From NCBI GenBank assembly GCA_963281155.1, contig CAUJLY010000006.1, forward strand, positions 5,208,001-5,272,000: a stretch of 64,000 bases of DNA. The letters run 5' to 3'. Numbering within the stretch: position 1 is the first letter of the stretch; the number at the start of each line of letters is the position of its first letter. Shown here in pieces: positions 1-11,498 of this stretch. The translations under genes were made by a program, and so were the position numbers. Under the pieces are notes generated by a model. It saw nothing but the letters and a program-made list of their open reading frames with translations. It was not told the origin of the DNA and searched no databases. This DNA comes from Rhabditophanes sp. KR3021 (taxonomy: Eukaryota; Nematoda; Chromadorea; Rhabditida; Alloionematidae).

Positions 1-1
1 G

Positions 2-157
2 TTCCTACAGCTTCTAACAACTCCAATACTCTTTTTCGGATGGTTTTGGTCAATGTTGTGGGGAGTAATATTTGTCCAACTTTCACGCAAATGGTGGATA
101 TCAAATATCCACGACAGAGATTCCGTCATTGACTATTGTCCGTGTTCAAGATGTTGA
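2..157 (+). CDS. C-terminal end of a possible SPEC3/Stum-like membrane protein (partial)
   Basis: An open frame runs from the window edge to TGA at 155-157 and encodes about 51 residues. It holds one strongly hydrophobic segment with the pattern GWFWSMLWGVIFV, followed by a basic stretch (SRKWW), a polar stretch and a Cys-containing tail (CPCSRC). The tryptophan-rich GW-WS-WG pattern near a C-terminus recalls the last membrane segment of the SPEC3/Stum family, but this is recognition from a short stretch only. A TACAG at 6-10 could be the acceptor of the last exon, so the true exon may begin at 11. The remainder would lie upstream of the window. It could also be a chance frame, but the residue composition and the in-frame stop favour a real terminal exon. 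Confidence 0.35.
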   Translation, partial: FLQLLTTPILFFGWFWSMLWGVIFVQLSRKWWISNIHDRDSVIDYCPCSRC

Positions 158-424
158 AAACGGGCTTTTTTTAATATGTTCAATCTTCGAAATGGTGAAT
201 TCCTTTTAATATAAATATCTCTTTTGTTTTTAATACAATTAAATATATTTTGCAAAGTAATAAAAAAATCATTTTAATTCACATTTGTTTGGTGATTAAT
301 TGAAATGTGTTAAAGAATGGATGCTGATGAATAGAACAAAGGATAATTCAATCGCTTGATCACGAGTTTTTGCAAAATATAACGATGAAGATATACACTG
401 CCTCCCAATGTGCTAACTTCGAAG

Positions 425-1953
425 ATGCGTTCTTCCAATTCTCCAGCTGAAAGTTTTTTGCATGTTTGTTTTAGATCATCTAAACAACATCACAACCAAA
501 AATTGCTACTATTCTCCGCAATTTTTAGTTGTATGTTCCTTTTATGTTTAGCGATCTTTTTAAGTGCCATTTATATTATATTTAAATATAACCTTCATAC
601 GAGATTAGCATATTTTACAATGAATATCAACGATGAAGATAGTAGCGATCCCGAAATGTTAACTACGCCTCAGTCTGAAGTCAAAATATCTTGGTCTGAA
701 AAACTGGCTATTCAATTGGAACGAATTAATAATTCAAACACATCCCTCATAAAAGTTAAATCTCAAATGAACGAGATGGTCAATAATGTGAAGTATGGAT
801 CGTGGAAGCTTACGCCATCAAAGGATTTAAACAAAGAATACAATAAAGGCAAACAGATTTTTGTTTTAGGAAAGAACTTTTTCGATTATTACCACAAATC
901 AAGTTAGTTAAATTCTTGTAAAATAATATTTCTAACAACATTTTAGGCATGTCTAATAATTTTGAAGCGTATCTAAGATTTTTCAAATCAAGAATATGGA
1001 TGACGTATAGAAAATCAATCCCAACACTGCCTTATTCAAATCAGACATCTGATTGTGGTTGGGGCTGCATGATCAGAGGAATTCAAATGATGACTTGTCA
1101 AGTGCTATCACGCTTGGCAGTAGATGAAAATGATGATTGCTGTGAAATTGAAGCTGAAAGCTTTCGTGACATTATCAAACTTTATGATGATTCAAATACT
1201 GGTCAATTAGGTATCTATGAGTTTCTGGAATGCTCTAAATCACATTACAATAAGCCAATTGGGGAATGGTTCACGCCAAATGAAGCAGCATCTACCATGA
1301 GCTACTTGATCAATAAAAACAATCTATCCAGAAACCCATTGCTTAGCAAATTTGCTATTTACTGCCCAACAAATTGCTGCGTTGAGTTAAATATGGTTGA
1401 AGAAGCATCTGATAATTGGAATAAAAGTGTCCTTATCATTGTTCCTGTCAGACTTGGACTCAAAAAAGTTAATAAATGTTATTACGAGCATTTTAAAGTT
1501 TTATTTTCAACTGAAGCATGCGTAGGAATACTGGGAGGGAAGCCTAAAAGAGCTTTATACTTAATCGGATGTTATGATAATGAACTAATCTATCTGGATC
1601 CTCACATGGCGCAACCCTATGTTGATTTGTCAAATAACGAAGCTTCATTGCAATCATACTTTTGCCAAGATCCTCAAAAGATTGACTTCGCAAACATTGA
1701 TCCGTCTTGTGGAATTGGTTTGCTTGTAAATAGTAAAAAACAGCTTGATGAGACAATAAAAATGCTCAACTTATATCAAGTAATTTCACATGAACTTTTA
1801 GATGGGTCTAATAAAAAAGTTGAAAATCCTATTTTTACGGTTGTAGATAATTCATCGCAAATTAAAAATTATTCACCTAAGAAACTTGAACGTGCCAGGA
1901 ATGAACTTTCAACTTGTTCGCACAACTCCGAAAATGAATTTGAGATCTTATAA
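425..1953 (+). CDS. atg4: ATG4 cysteine protease (autophagin) with N-terminal membrane segment
   Basis: Two exons, 425-902 and 947-1953 (44-nt intron), encode about 494 residues. ATG4 cleaves the C-terminus of ATG8/LC3 precursors and removes ATG8 from lipid during autophagy. The peptidase C54 domain starts near residue 145 (VLGKNF). The catalytic Cys is in SDCGWGCM (about residue 200), and the Asp and His are in LDPHMAQP (about 377 and 379). The protein ends in FEIL, the same C-terminal LC3-interacting motif found in vertebrate ATG4B. Unusually, residues 27-53 form a long hydrophobic segment preceded by basic and polar residues, which predicts a membrane anchor; family members are normally soluble. 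The start is the first ATG in the open frame. A GTG lies upstream, and an ATG at 384 is out of frame. A shorter start, for example the Met before NINDEDSS, would lose the membrane segment. Confidence 0.9.
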
Positions 1954-3111
1954 TTTAATTGCATATTGAACATTTTTCATATCTTATTAAAATCAGCATG
2001 TTTAAATTGTTTACTAATATCAAAATCATTTTATTTAAATTGTTTGCGAATATAAAAACCATTCTACTAAATTCCTTGCTAATATAAAGATCATTTTATT
2101 AAATTCTTTGCTTACATCAAAACCAGTTTGTTTAAATTCTTTTCGAACATATTCGGTAGTTTAAAATAATGCTAGAATATACTGGATATGTCTCAAAAAG
2201 ATTTATTCTCACAACGACATTGGATGTTTGCGACTAAAATTCTGACTGTGAATCAGTTGATTGTGTACAACTAATAAAATGTGAATTCGATTACATTCTA
2301 ATTTTTCGAACTTCTAATTAAGAAATGCATCTTTAATACGGCAGTATTGCTTTATTAATCAATTAAAAGATCCAGTCACATTTACAATAACATTTTCGTA
2401 AGTTACACATAACATTTATTGATCTTAAATAGTACTTATAATTTATAGATTACCTGTTATTTACACAAATGCAAATGACGCATGGCAATAAAGATTAGTG
2501 TGGCTGACATAAAATGCACATAAATATCGGCAAAGATTGTTTATTGCAAAAAAGTTGAAGATACCAACAATTACAGATGTTTCACACGACGTATAAAATA
2601 TACGCGCAAAGAAAAGATTAGACATTGTAATATATAAAGACTTGATTTAGTCAAATCTAATTTATTCTATTTATTTTGGAGTCACCAATTGGTGCACCAT
2701 GTCATAATTTTACATATTCAGACTTCTATAATATCAAAACATTATTATTTTATTTATAGTTAAATTTTTTCAAAGCATTAAAATAAATGCTTCCAACAAA
2801 TCATTTTTGAAGACGGATCTTTGTTAATTAAATTTATTCTTCATTTGTGTACTTTTAATTTGTTTTGTTTACGATTATTTTTAAGCAAATACATAAACCT
2901 CTGATTAGTTTTAAACTGATCTGGAAAGAATATATTTTGATAACATTATAAAACTGTTAATTATTTATTCTTTTTCACTTTGTATTAAAGAGTCCTTTTA
3001 TTAAAATATTCCACGTCTTTAATCTCTCAATTGATTCGCTTTTTATTAAATGCAGTTTAATTAACCAAAAAATCTTATAATAATATTTAATCCATTTTAG
3101 AACCCAAAAAC
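1954..3111. other. Intergenic, ATG4 3' flank
   Basis: No gene seen. It begins with a degenerate tandem repeat (listed separately), and a poly(A)-type AATAAA lies near 2273. A TTTTAG ends 11 bases before the next start codon and may be a trans-splice or 5'UTR acceptor. Confidence 0.5.
2000..2152. repeat. Degenerate tandem repeat, 32-33 bp unit, about 5 copies
   Basis: The block TTTAAATT(G/C)TTTGC-AATATAAAA-CCATTTTA recurs with the TAAATT core near 2003, 2036, 2068, 2100 and 2133, a spacing of 32-33 bases. Copies differ by several substitutions. The array starts about 45 bases after the ATG4 stop and so is probably inside its 3'UTR. Confidence 0.7.
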
Positions 3112-5134
3112 ATGTCTTCAATTCACTATAAGTTTAGAAATGCTTTAAGCTATAGTATTATTAATATTTCTGGCCTTGAGATAAATGTTAATAATTTAAA
3201 AAAAGAAATTTGCGAGAAAGAAAATATTCGCATAGATTCCTTTGATTTAGGACTTGAAAATCCTCATACAAACCAAGAATATAAAGAAGGGGATTCTATT
3301 CCTAGAAATAGTTCCGTTATTGTAAAACGAATTCCTAGAGATGGAGCTTCCAAATTACCAAAATTATTGTAAGTTTACTACAACACTTTATATTGCTAAT
3401 GCAACCATTTTTAGGGAATCAAATGTCTATGGAACGGATGGTAAAGATGCAACCTTAGACGCTGATACCGCGTCTTTCGTTGATTATGCAGCTATGTCTG
3501 AAATTGAAAGAATTGCACACATGAAGCATACTAGTACAGTTGCGTACCATGCATCAAACTTTCAAAGAAAAACAATTAACCAAACTGGCGTACCTCCACC
3601 ACCTACTTATGTTTGCAATAGGTGTCTTCAAGCCGGGCATTGGTATAAAATGTGTCCAATGGTAAGTTATAATGGAAAATGCAATTAATTATATCTAAAT
3701 TTAGATAAATACAAAAAGAACAACGGGAATTCCGACTGAAGAACTTATGGAGAGTACAAAAGATGATCCAAATGCAATGCTCCATCCTTCTGGTAAATAT
3801 GTCATTCCAATCATGCATTGGAAGGCAAGAAATCAAAAAATGGTGGAATCGAATGTTATGGCTCAGGCAGAATTAGATATCAAAATTGAAGCTGAAATGA
3901 AAAAGAACGAATTACCTTATGATTTGACATGCCGTTTGTGCAATGGAATATTCAGAGATGCCGTTCAAACAATGTGCTGTGGAAATTCGTTCTGCGCTGA
4001 TTGTTTAACAAAAGCTATCTTTGATTCACCCGAGGCTAAATGCCCTGGCATAAGTTGCCATCAGAAAAAAATGACTTCTAATAGTTTTAGCTCGAATAAA
4101 AAACTTAGAGAAAAAGTAGCAACTTATTCTTTGTCCTTAGCTTGCTTAAATAGTGAGCAATCCCTTTCACATAAAAATTTAGGTCCCTCAGTTAAAACAG
4201 AGGATCCATTTATAATTAGTGGTGTTATTAAAAGTGAAGCTGAGGTTATTGAAATGAATAACCTAAAAAAAGATCCTGATTATATTCATGAAGCCCCCAA
4301 AGTAATTCGTATTGACTTAAGCAACCCACAAGCTTTTGCTATGAATTCTAATATTACCGCTGAAACGGTACTGGATAATATCCATGGTAAGAAAAGCCCA
4401 ATTCATAATGAATTATCAAAAGATGATACCGAAAGTAGTGATGATTCTTTAGAGTTAGCTGGTGAAAAGAAATCCATTGTGAAAGAAGAAGTATTTAGCC
4501 CTCGTATTGTCGATGGTGCTAGTCCAATTAGTATTATTACTCCTGGGTCAGTTGCACTAAATCAAATGAGCGTTGCTCCTCCGGGAATGGCAAATATTAT
4601 CACTTATCCGGTGCAACAACAACCTTTTGAGTAAGTTTGCTCAGTTGTAGGTCAAAATTTAATATAATTAATTTTAGTTCGAACAATGGCTTTATGGGAA
4701 ACTTTTCTTTACCACCACCTGGATTTATGTTGCCTCCAATAACTACATCTGCAGCTGGAAACTGGGGGATTATGGAAGAAAAAGATTGTGCAGAAAAAAC
4801 AGATGGAAGGACATCCAAGAAGGAAAATAGACGCAAAAGAAGTAGATCGAAAAGTGTCGATAGAAACACCAGATCAGAAAAATCGGAAAGAAAGCATAGG
4901 CATCATGATCGAGATGAAGTTTCCAAGAAACATCGTTCTAGTCGCGATTCTGATGGCAATGAAGACAGAACACGATCATCCAAATACAGAAGAAGTTCTA
5001 GAGAACGCGAAAGAAGGGATCGTGATTATAAAAGCAGAAGATCAAGAAGCCCAGAAGAAAGTAGACGTAGTAAAAGACACAGGTCAAGAAGTGTTGAGGA
5101 TCGTCACTCAAAAAGAGATCGCAAACGTAGATAA
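3112..5134 (+). CDS. RBBP6/SNAMA-type E3 ubiquitin ligase (DWNN, zinc knuckle, RING, RS tail)
   Basis: Four exons, 3112-3368, 3415-3661, 3705-4630 and 4678-5134, encode about 628 residues. Family members are nuclear ubiquitin ligases that bind p53/Rb-type partners and take part in pre-mRNA 3'-end processing. Residues 1-76 form the ubiquitin-like DWNN domain (SSIHYKFRNAL at the start). A CCHC zinc knuckle, CNRCLQAGHWYKMCP, is at about 154-168. A RING/U-box begins at about 244 (CRLCNGIF, then CCGNSFCADCL). The tail from about residue 520 is rich in Arg-Ser and Arg-Glu dipeptides, like an RS domain. The order and spacing match the short, invertebrate-type proteins such as Drosophila SNAMA rather than the 1,700-residue vertebrate form. 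TTTTAG ends 11 bases upstream of the ATG. Confidence 0.92.
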
Positions 5135-6167
5135 TCGAAAAGTACACTGGTTGAATACAATTTTGGCAAAATCAATTACTCTCTTCAGGTTCTAAGACAT
5201 CCCACAAATATTTTGTTTTTAATATTTTACATTATTTTATTTTATCAATTATGATTCTTCATTACGGCTCTTTTTAATAAATGTATTTAAAATTAATTAA
5301 TTACTTACTTTATTTTGTATTCGAATTTATAAAAATACACCAATGATGGATATTTTATTTATTGAGTTTTTAATTCATACAATAATAGCTTTTATAAATA
5401 ATTGATATTTTCCATCTTTGGACATTTAGTTTCATAATCAGATTCTTTCTGAACATGATTGGTGGATGATTCATTAGTGAATAGAATATTTTTCATGATT
5501 GTAAATGTACTATCATTATCGTTTTATGATATTTTGGTAAATAATTTTTCATAATCTGATGGATATCCAATGAGAATATTGAAGTTTACAGCTAATAATA
5601 GAAGTACTATAAACTGATTGGAATTCACACTTATTTGTTTAAACTACTTTTACAAATATTACATATCATTCATTTAAATTCCAAGTATTTTAAAAAGATT
5701 TTTCAAACTTTAAAATTAAATGTTTAAAAATAACATAAATTTAATGCAGATATTTATTGTGCTTAATCACAATTAAATGAATAATTCTGCAAACAATTGG
5801 TATAAATATTATGAATAACTTTCATTTGGTTAATATCAAAAATTCCTTGCGATATTTGTTTTTTTAAATCATGGCGTACCTTTAAATTTTACTGATTCTT
5901 ACGTGTATTTAACCAGCAAACTATTTGCGAAGCATCCTTTTTCCAAAAAAAACAGAAAAGCAATGTGGGACCAGTGCACATACAAACATAATGGCATTTT
6001 TGTAATAGAAAATGATGATCTATTGATATGTGACAAGGAAAACTAATCTTTAAGAAACAACGCTACATTTTATATTGCTAAAATTGCGATTAATGTTAAT
6101 CAAAATATTGTATTAAAGTTAGTATTTTTTGTACTTTTAGGCAAATGGTCTCACCTAAAGAATAATA
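5135..6167. other. Intergenic between RBBP6-like gene and WDR59
   Basis: AT-rich with no gene seen. AATAAA near 5276 is a likely poly(A) signal for the upstream gene. A polypyrimidine-like run ending in TTTTAG (6131-6140) precedes the WDR59 ATG by 27 bases. Confidence 0.5.
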
Positions 6168-9100
6168 ATGAGTTCCCGTAAATATAATGCGCCAAATAAT
6201 CCTTATTCATTAACTATATCCAGGTCAAATTTTACAAGTATTGCTTCAGATAGACAAGGAAAATTTATTAGTTTAGCAAGGTTAGCTTGAATATCATTTA
6301 ATTCTTTATCCGATTCATGTTTTAGCGATTCTAAGATATGTTTATATCGACCAAACTGTCAAAAAACAGATGCTCCATTGAGTGTCCGGAAAATTCCAAG
6401 ATTAGACATCAATACAATGCTTTTTAATGACTGGAATCCTAATAAAATTCAATTAGCTACAGTAAGTGGCCAATTTTTTGATATTTTTGCTATTCGAGAA
6501 TCACATCTTTATCATACTCGTGAAAGATCTGCCTGTCCATACAATATAACCGACATTGACTGGTGCAAATACAATCCAAATTTGCTGGCTGTTAGTTCTC
6601 AACTCCATGACACTACTGTTTGGGATTTCAGAAGCATAAAAGTTCCTGCCTTTAGAATATACTCAGTATGTGGCAATAAATTGGCTAAATTTAGAAACAT
6701 GAATTTTCGAGGAGATAGACAATGGATTGCAACTGCAGAAGATTGTTTCGTTAGAATGTATGATTTTCGACATACAAAGAGACCATTCAATGAAGTAAAG
6801 GTTCATGATCAAAGAATTATTGATATGAAATGGGATAACATAGAAGACGACTGCTTAATTACAACATCGCACGACAAAACCATCAAGTTTTGGGATGCTA
6901 ATAATTTATACAATCCAATTAACGTAATTAGATTGGAAAAGCATTCACCTCCAGTGGGGAACATATTCTGTTCACCAACAGGTCAATTTTATGCGACTAT
7001 TCCAAAGCCGTATTATAGCAAAGATGACAAAACATTAACGATCTGGAAAAGGCCTAGTCAAACTACATCGTTTCATTTTGATTTCGAAGGAGATATGCTT
7101 CAATCTGGAGCTTGGCAATTTTTTGATAAACAAAGAAATCGTCTTTGCTTTTTTGATATTACTAAGAAAGGAGATTTTAGAAGGCGATTTGTCCATACTA
7201 TCGCTCTTGGACATGAAGTAAATAATGTATTAAAAGCACCATCAGTACAGCTTAATATTGACAGGCAACTTGATTATGCTGTGGCAGTAAGTTATATAAG
7301 CAAAAACTCAGATAGTTTACCACCCAGCTACACATCTCAAAATCTTGAAGATATCAATTTTCTTCCCCATGAAAATGAAATCATAATTGAAGGAACGACA
7401 ATTGACAAATACAACAGATTTATACATGTCCCTTATTTTGAAGATAATCTGATGGTGGAATTGGAAGCTATTAATAAAATTAATGTTCAAGGAATGTCAA
7501 CAACCGAAGTAAACTATCAAAGAGCAGCTTTAATCATACAATATGTCCATCCAACTGCAAGAGATACTTTAATTATATTTGAAATTAGATTTCACAGAGA
7601 TTATGTAAATAACGGGCTTGTACATATGAAAGTCCATGACGAAAACTGCCCTTTAACCGAAAGTCAAGTTTCGAGTTTACTTGAAAATATTCAAAAAGAA
7701 TGTGCAATCTTAAAAACACGGTTAAATAATTCAGACTTTATTCAAAAGAAATATCTGGCTAAAAAACCAATTGATAGGGTTCATCGTATTGTACCCAGGC
7801 CTATGCAAATAGAATTCCAGTATCAAACATTTTACCTAAAGGTACTTCAAAGAATACCAAATATTATTAATAATATGCAAATATTTCCCCCTCTCTCAAA
7901 ACTTTACATCAAGGAAAAGGAAATGAGATCAAAGAATTTTAGTCGGCAAACACTTAGAGCTACAATTGATAATTGTCTACCATCAATTATAAAAGATGCT
8001 TTAGCATATGAAAAAAAGAAAATTCTTTTAGCATCCTTTCCATTTAATTATATTCCAACTGAAACAGACTCAACGTTACCTTTACCATCAATGAAAGGTG
8101 CCAAATTTACTGAATCTGGGCAACTACTTGTTTATGGCAGAAAAGGAAAACAAATAGTAACTTTAATTTCGGAGGAAATACTTACAGAAGAAAAAGACTC
8201 TGACGATTCGTTGGCTGTACATAATACTGATGCTCAAAAGACATCATTCAATCGAACGAAAAAGAATTTCATTTTTCATATACAACCCCAAATATATGTC
8301 CATACAAGTGAATTACATATCAGATCATTACATGATTATCGAAGTCATGTGACAGAAGAAATAAAAATTCGGTTAAAATATCTGACCCCTGAGCAGCAAA
8401 GAGAAAATCCATATTACATCAAACAGCGGCTACATGATGAGATAAATTCAACGTCATCTTCTATTACAGAAAAACTAACAGACCGTGAAAGAAAATTTAG
8501 TTCGCAAAGATTTAAGCATACAGGTATGAGTGTAAGCCAAATATCTCCGTTAGCCGCTGGTTCATCAGCATCTTCTTTGATGGTAAAATCTACACAGCGT
8601 GTCTTCAAGGATATTATTCCGACACAACATGCGTTTAACTACATATCAATAAGTGATTTTAATTTGAAGATGCAAGAAAAAGTCGATGCAATAATTGTTC
8701 TTCATGATTTATTTGAAATGTATCAGGCTGACAGATCACTCGGAGAAAAATTGTGTGTCATGGGCGATGATAGATTGCAAGTCTTGGATGATACGTTTAA
8801 TGTTATTGAAGAGTTGGAAGATCAAGATATAACAGCTCTATGGAAAGCAATGAAAATGTATTTTGATAAATGTTGTGAAGAAAATAACACTAAATTCAAA
8901 AAAACCTCCACACAAAATCCAATGACACACGGTGTAGTAGAGTTGTTTTTAACCAAATTAATTAATGCGGGAGTATACCAAATCGTAGCTATAGCGTCTT
9001 TGATTATGAGTCAACTAGTCATTATGGAGCCAGTGAATAGAATTCCATCTTTTGATGTAGCTGAATATGAGAAAACTCAATTCTCATCAGACTCCGAAGA

Positions 9101-10186
9101 TTTTGATGATTCCGATGATTCAAGTTATGTATACGAATCTGAATCTGACTCTGACTTCTATGTCAAATCTCAATCAACTATCCCAATAAAAGAAGAAGTC
9201 AAGGTATGTTTAATTTAAAAACTGATAAAAACTATCAAAACTGCTCTCATTCGTTTTTCCCAAACAATTTAGATTAAGATTTTATGAGTATAAATATTAG
9301 TTTGCTTAGATTAATCTTTTTATTACCATTATATCTATTTAAGACATTTTCAAATTTTTTACAATCTTTAGTGACATCTTTACGAGTCTTTTTATATCTA
9401 TCTCCTGATATTTCCTTATTTACATCTTCTGAATATTTCTTATTGTTTAGGATGAAATAATTGAACAAATTGAACGAGTTGAAGATGCACCAGAATCCAA
9501 ATTGGTTATAAAAAGAATCAAACGACCAGACGAATATTCTTTTGAAGATACGTTCTATCTTTTAGATGATGCCAATGAATCTATTTTATTTAATTACATA
9601 TATGTTTGCTTCGATAGACACAACCCGCATACACCTCAAAAGCATGTAGTAATTGAAAATTTCAAAATCGTGCCTCATATTCCACACAAAACCGAAATTG
9701 TTAAAGCTATTATGTCTCCTAAAACTCGCATTGGTATGGCTCGAATGGTTGAAATTTACATGCACACTTTATTAAGATGGCGATCTATGTACAGACTTGC
9801 TGAAATCAAAAACTACGTTGGCAATCAATCATGTATCATTGAGAGCAAAAGACGTAAGTTTATATACTTTTTTTAAGCATGACATACCATTTTTGTAATA
9901 ATTTTGGTATACATCAACTAATTGCCAAACTTTTTAGATGTCACAAAGATAAAGGGTAAAAGAATATTTCGGGCGAATTGCATCGTTTGCGAAGTAAAAT
10001 GTACAGGTAAGAGAGATGTGATCAGATTGGATGTAGCCCAACTATATTAATCTTTTAGGACTACTTACCGCTTGCCTGTATTGTAAACACCCGGGTCATG
10101 TTAAATGCATTGTAGAATGGTTTTCGACTCAATCAAGATGCCCATCTGGGTGCGGATGTAAATGTCTATACGCTAACAGCATTTAA
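6168..10186 (+). CDS. wdr59: WDR59, GATOR2 subunit
   Basis: Five exons, 6168-6280, 6326-9203, 9451-9853, 9938-10006 and 10059-10186, encode about 1,196 residues. WDR59 is a GATOR2 component that relays amino-acid sufficiency to mTORC1 at the lysosome. Residues of about 20-330 hold WD40 repeats (HDKTIKFWDA is typical). An RWD domain follows at about 405-500. The C-terminus carries paired zinc fingers with CIVCEVKC at about 1146-1153 and CLYCKHPGHVKCIVEWF to CPSGCGCKC, which matches the signature end of WDR59. It is longer than the roughly 970-residue vertebrate protein. The extra length is in Ser/Asp-rich linkers (SSDSEDFDDSDDSS) in the second half. The second exon is nearly 2.9 kb without an intron. 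The first exon supplies the real ATG. Confidence 0.93.
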
Positions 10187-10290
10187 TTAGTATATAATCC
10201 ACTGTTGCTTTACAATTATTATTTTATTTATTTGTAAACAATTAAGTTTTGACATAACAAAAGATACATAAAAATGTACTATAGAAGCCA

Positions 10291-10798
10291 TTATATAAGT
10301 TTGTGCTTACGACGGTTGTCATGAAGCGCTTCGGCTTCAATTAAAAGTTCTCTTAATCGGCCGCTTTCATCCTTAGACACTATTTTCTTCGAATCCCCGA
10401 TGAATTCTCCTCCAATGAATAGTTGCGGGACTGTACTAATACCAGAAATTTTGACAAGTACATTCTGAAATTTAATTGAATGAATGATGGATGCACTTCA
10501 AAAATTAACCTACCAGAACTTTTTCCCCATTTGTCAACTTATCCAGTTCAATTATTTCATAATTTTTTAAATTATATTTCTCAAGAACTTTTTTTGCTTT
10601 TTTACTGAATCTGCAATATGTTTTCGAGAACAAAACTACCTTTTCTTTTTGTATAATAGTTTCGATAGTTTTAGTTAAAGTTTGATTTAGTTTAATTTCT
10701 TCGTTATCTACAACAGCTCTGGAAAAAATTTGTGTACTAAAAAGCAACACAAGAAATACCGAAGAGAGAGAAATAATAGATACGACAAATTTAGTCAT
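10291..10798 (-). CDS. Glutaredoxin with N-terminal signal/anchor and CRFS active site
   Basis: Two exons on the minus strand, 10798-10514 and 10464-10291 (49-nt intron), encode about 152 residues. Glutaredoxins reduce glutathione mixed disulfides or carry Fe-S clusters. A hydrophobic segment at residues 5-27 predicts a signal peptide or membrane anchor, so the protein probably enters the secretory pathway. The redox site SKTYCRFSKKAKK replaces the usual CPYC with CRFS and keeps only the N-terminal Cys, which makes it monothiol. The cis-proline TVPQLF and the glutathione-binding GGEFIGD are intact. The gene is convergent with WDR59, with 104 bp between the two stops. Confidence 0.85.
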
Positions 10799-11498
10799 TG
10801 TGTAAAAAAATACAGTTTTGCAAGAATTAAGTGTAATATAACAAATATTAGTGTTTTAAAAACGAATTGATATGAAATGATTTGCTTATTTGATACTTTC
10901 ACAATTTATACTAATTTCTATTCATGTTCTTTTGTTTTTGACTTTACAATAAAATAGGAGGGAAACTTTAGGGATGAAATAATGTGTTCTTTACTTCTAT
11001 CATGGTTATGTGTTTATTAACAAACATATATCAATCTTTTTTCATTTGGTTCCTATATTTTCTTTATTCCTCCCCTTTTTTCTAATAATTATATAGAAAT
11101 ATTTTTTTTAATTTGAAACATTACACATTTATTATGATTTATATTACAACAAAGATAAAAGAGCAGCTGAGCTAGGTGATACAATGAAAGGCTTTTTAGA
11201 TAATTTAGCAACTTTGGGGTTTGTTCACAACTGTGTGATGTGTTGTTTAGCACACATTTGAAGTAAAGGAATTTACACCAACAAAGTATATTGAAAATAG
11301 TGCAATTAGAAAGTAAAATAAGTTTTAAATCTGCTGACAATGAAAGAAGTTATTTATAAGTTTAGAATAAATTTATTATTTCAGTTTAATATTTTGTTTG
11401 TCCAATAAGTATGCATAATAATGTATGTAAATATGATGAAAATTTGAAATATGTATACCGTCATTTTTTAAATGAAACATATGTAGAATTTGATGTAA
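10799..11498. other. Intergenic between glutaredoxin and otopetrin-like gene
   Basis: A short open frame on the minus strand has Cys/Asn/Leu-rich composition without any domain and is not credible. Nothing else was seen. Confidence 0.4.

Noticed and set aside
384..424. ATG at 384 upstream of ATG4
   Set aside because: Out of frame with the protease; 425 is the first in-frame ATG.
11089..11340. 83-residue minus-strand open frame
   Set aside because: Cys/Asn/Leu-rich random composition, no domain, no splice context.
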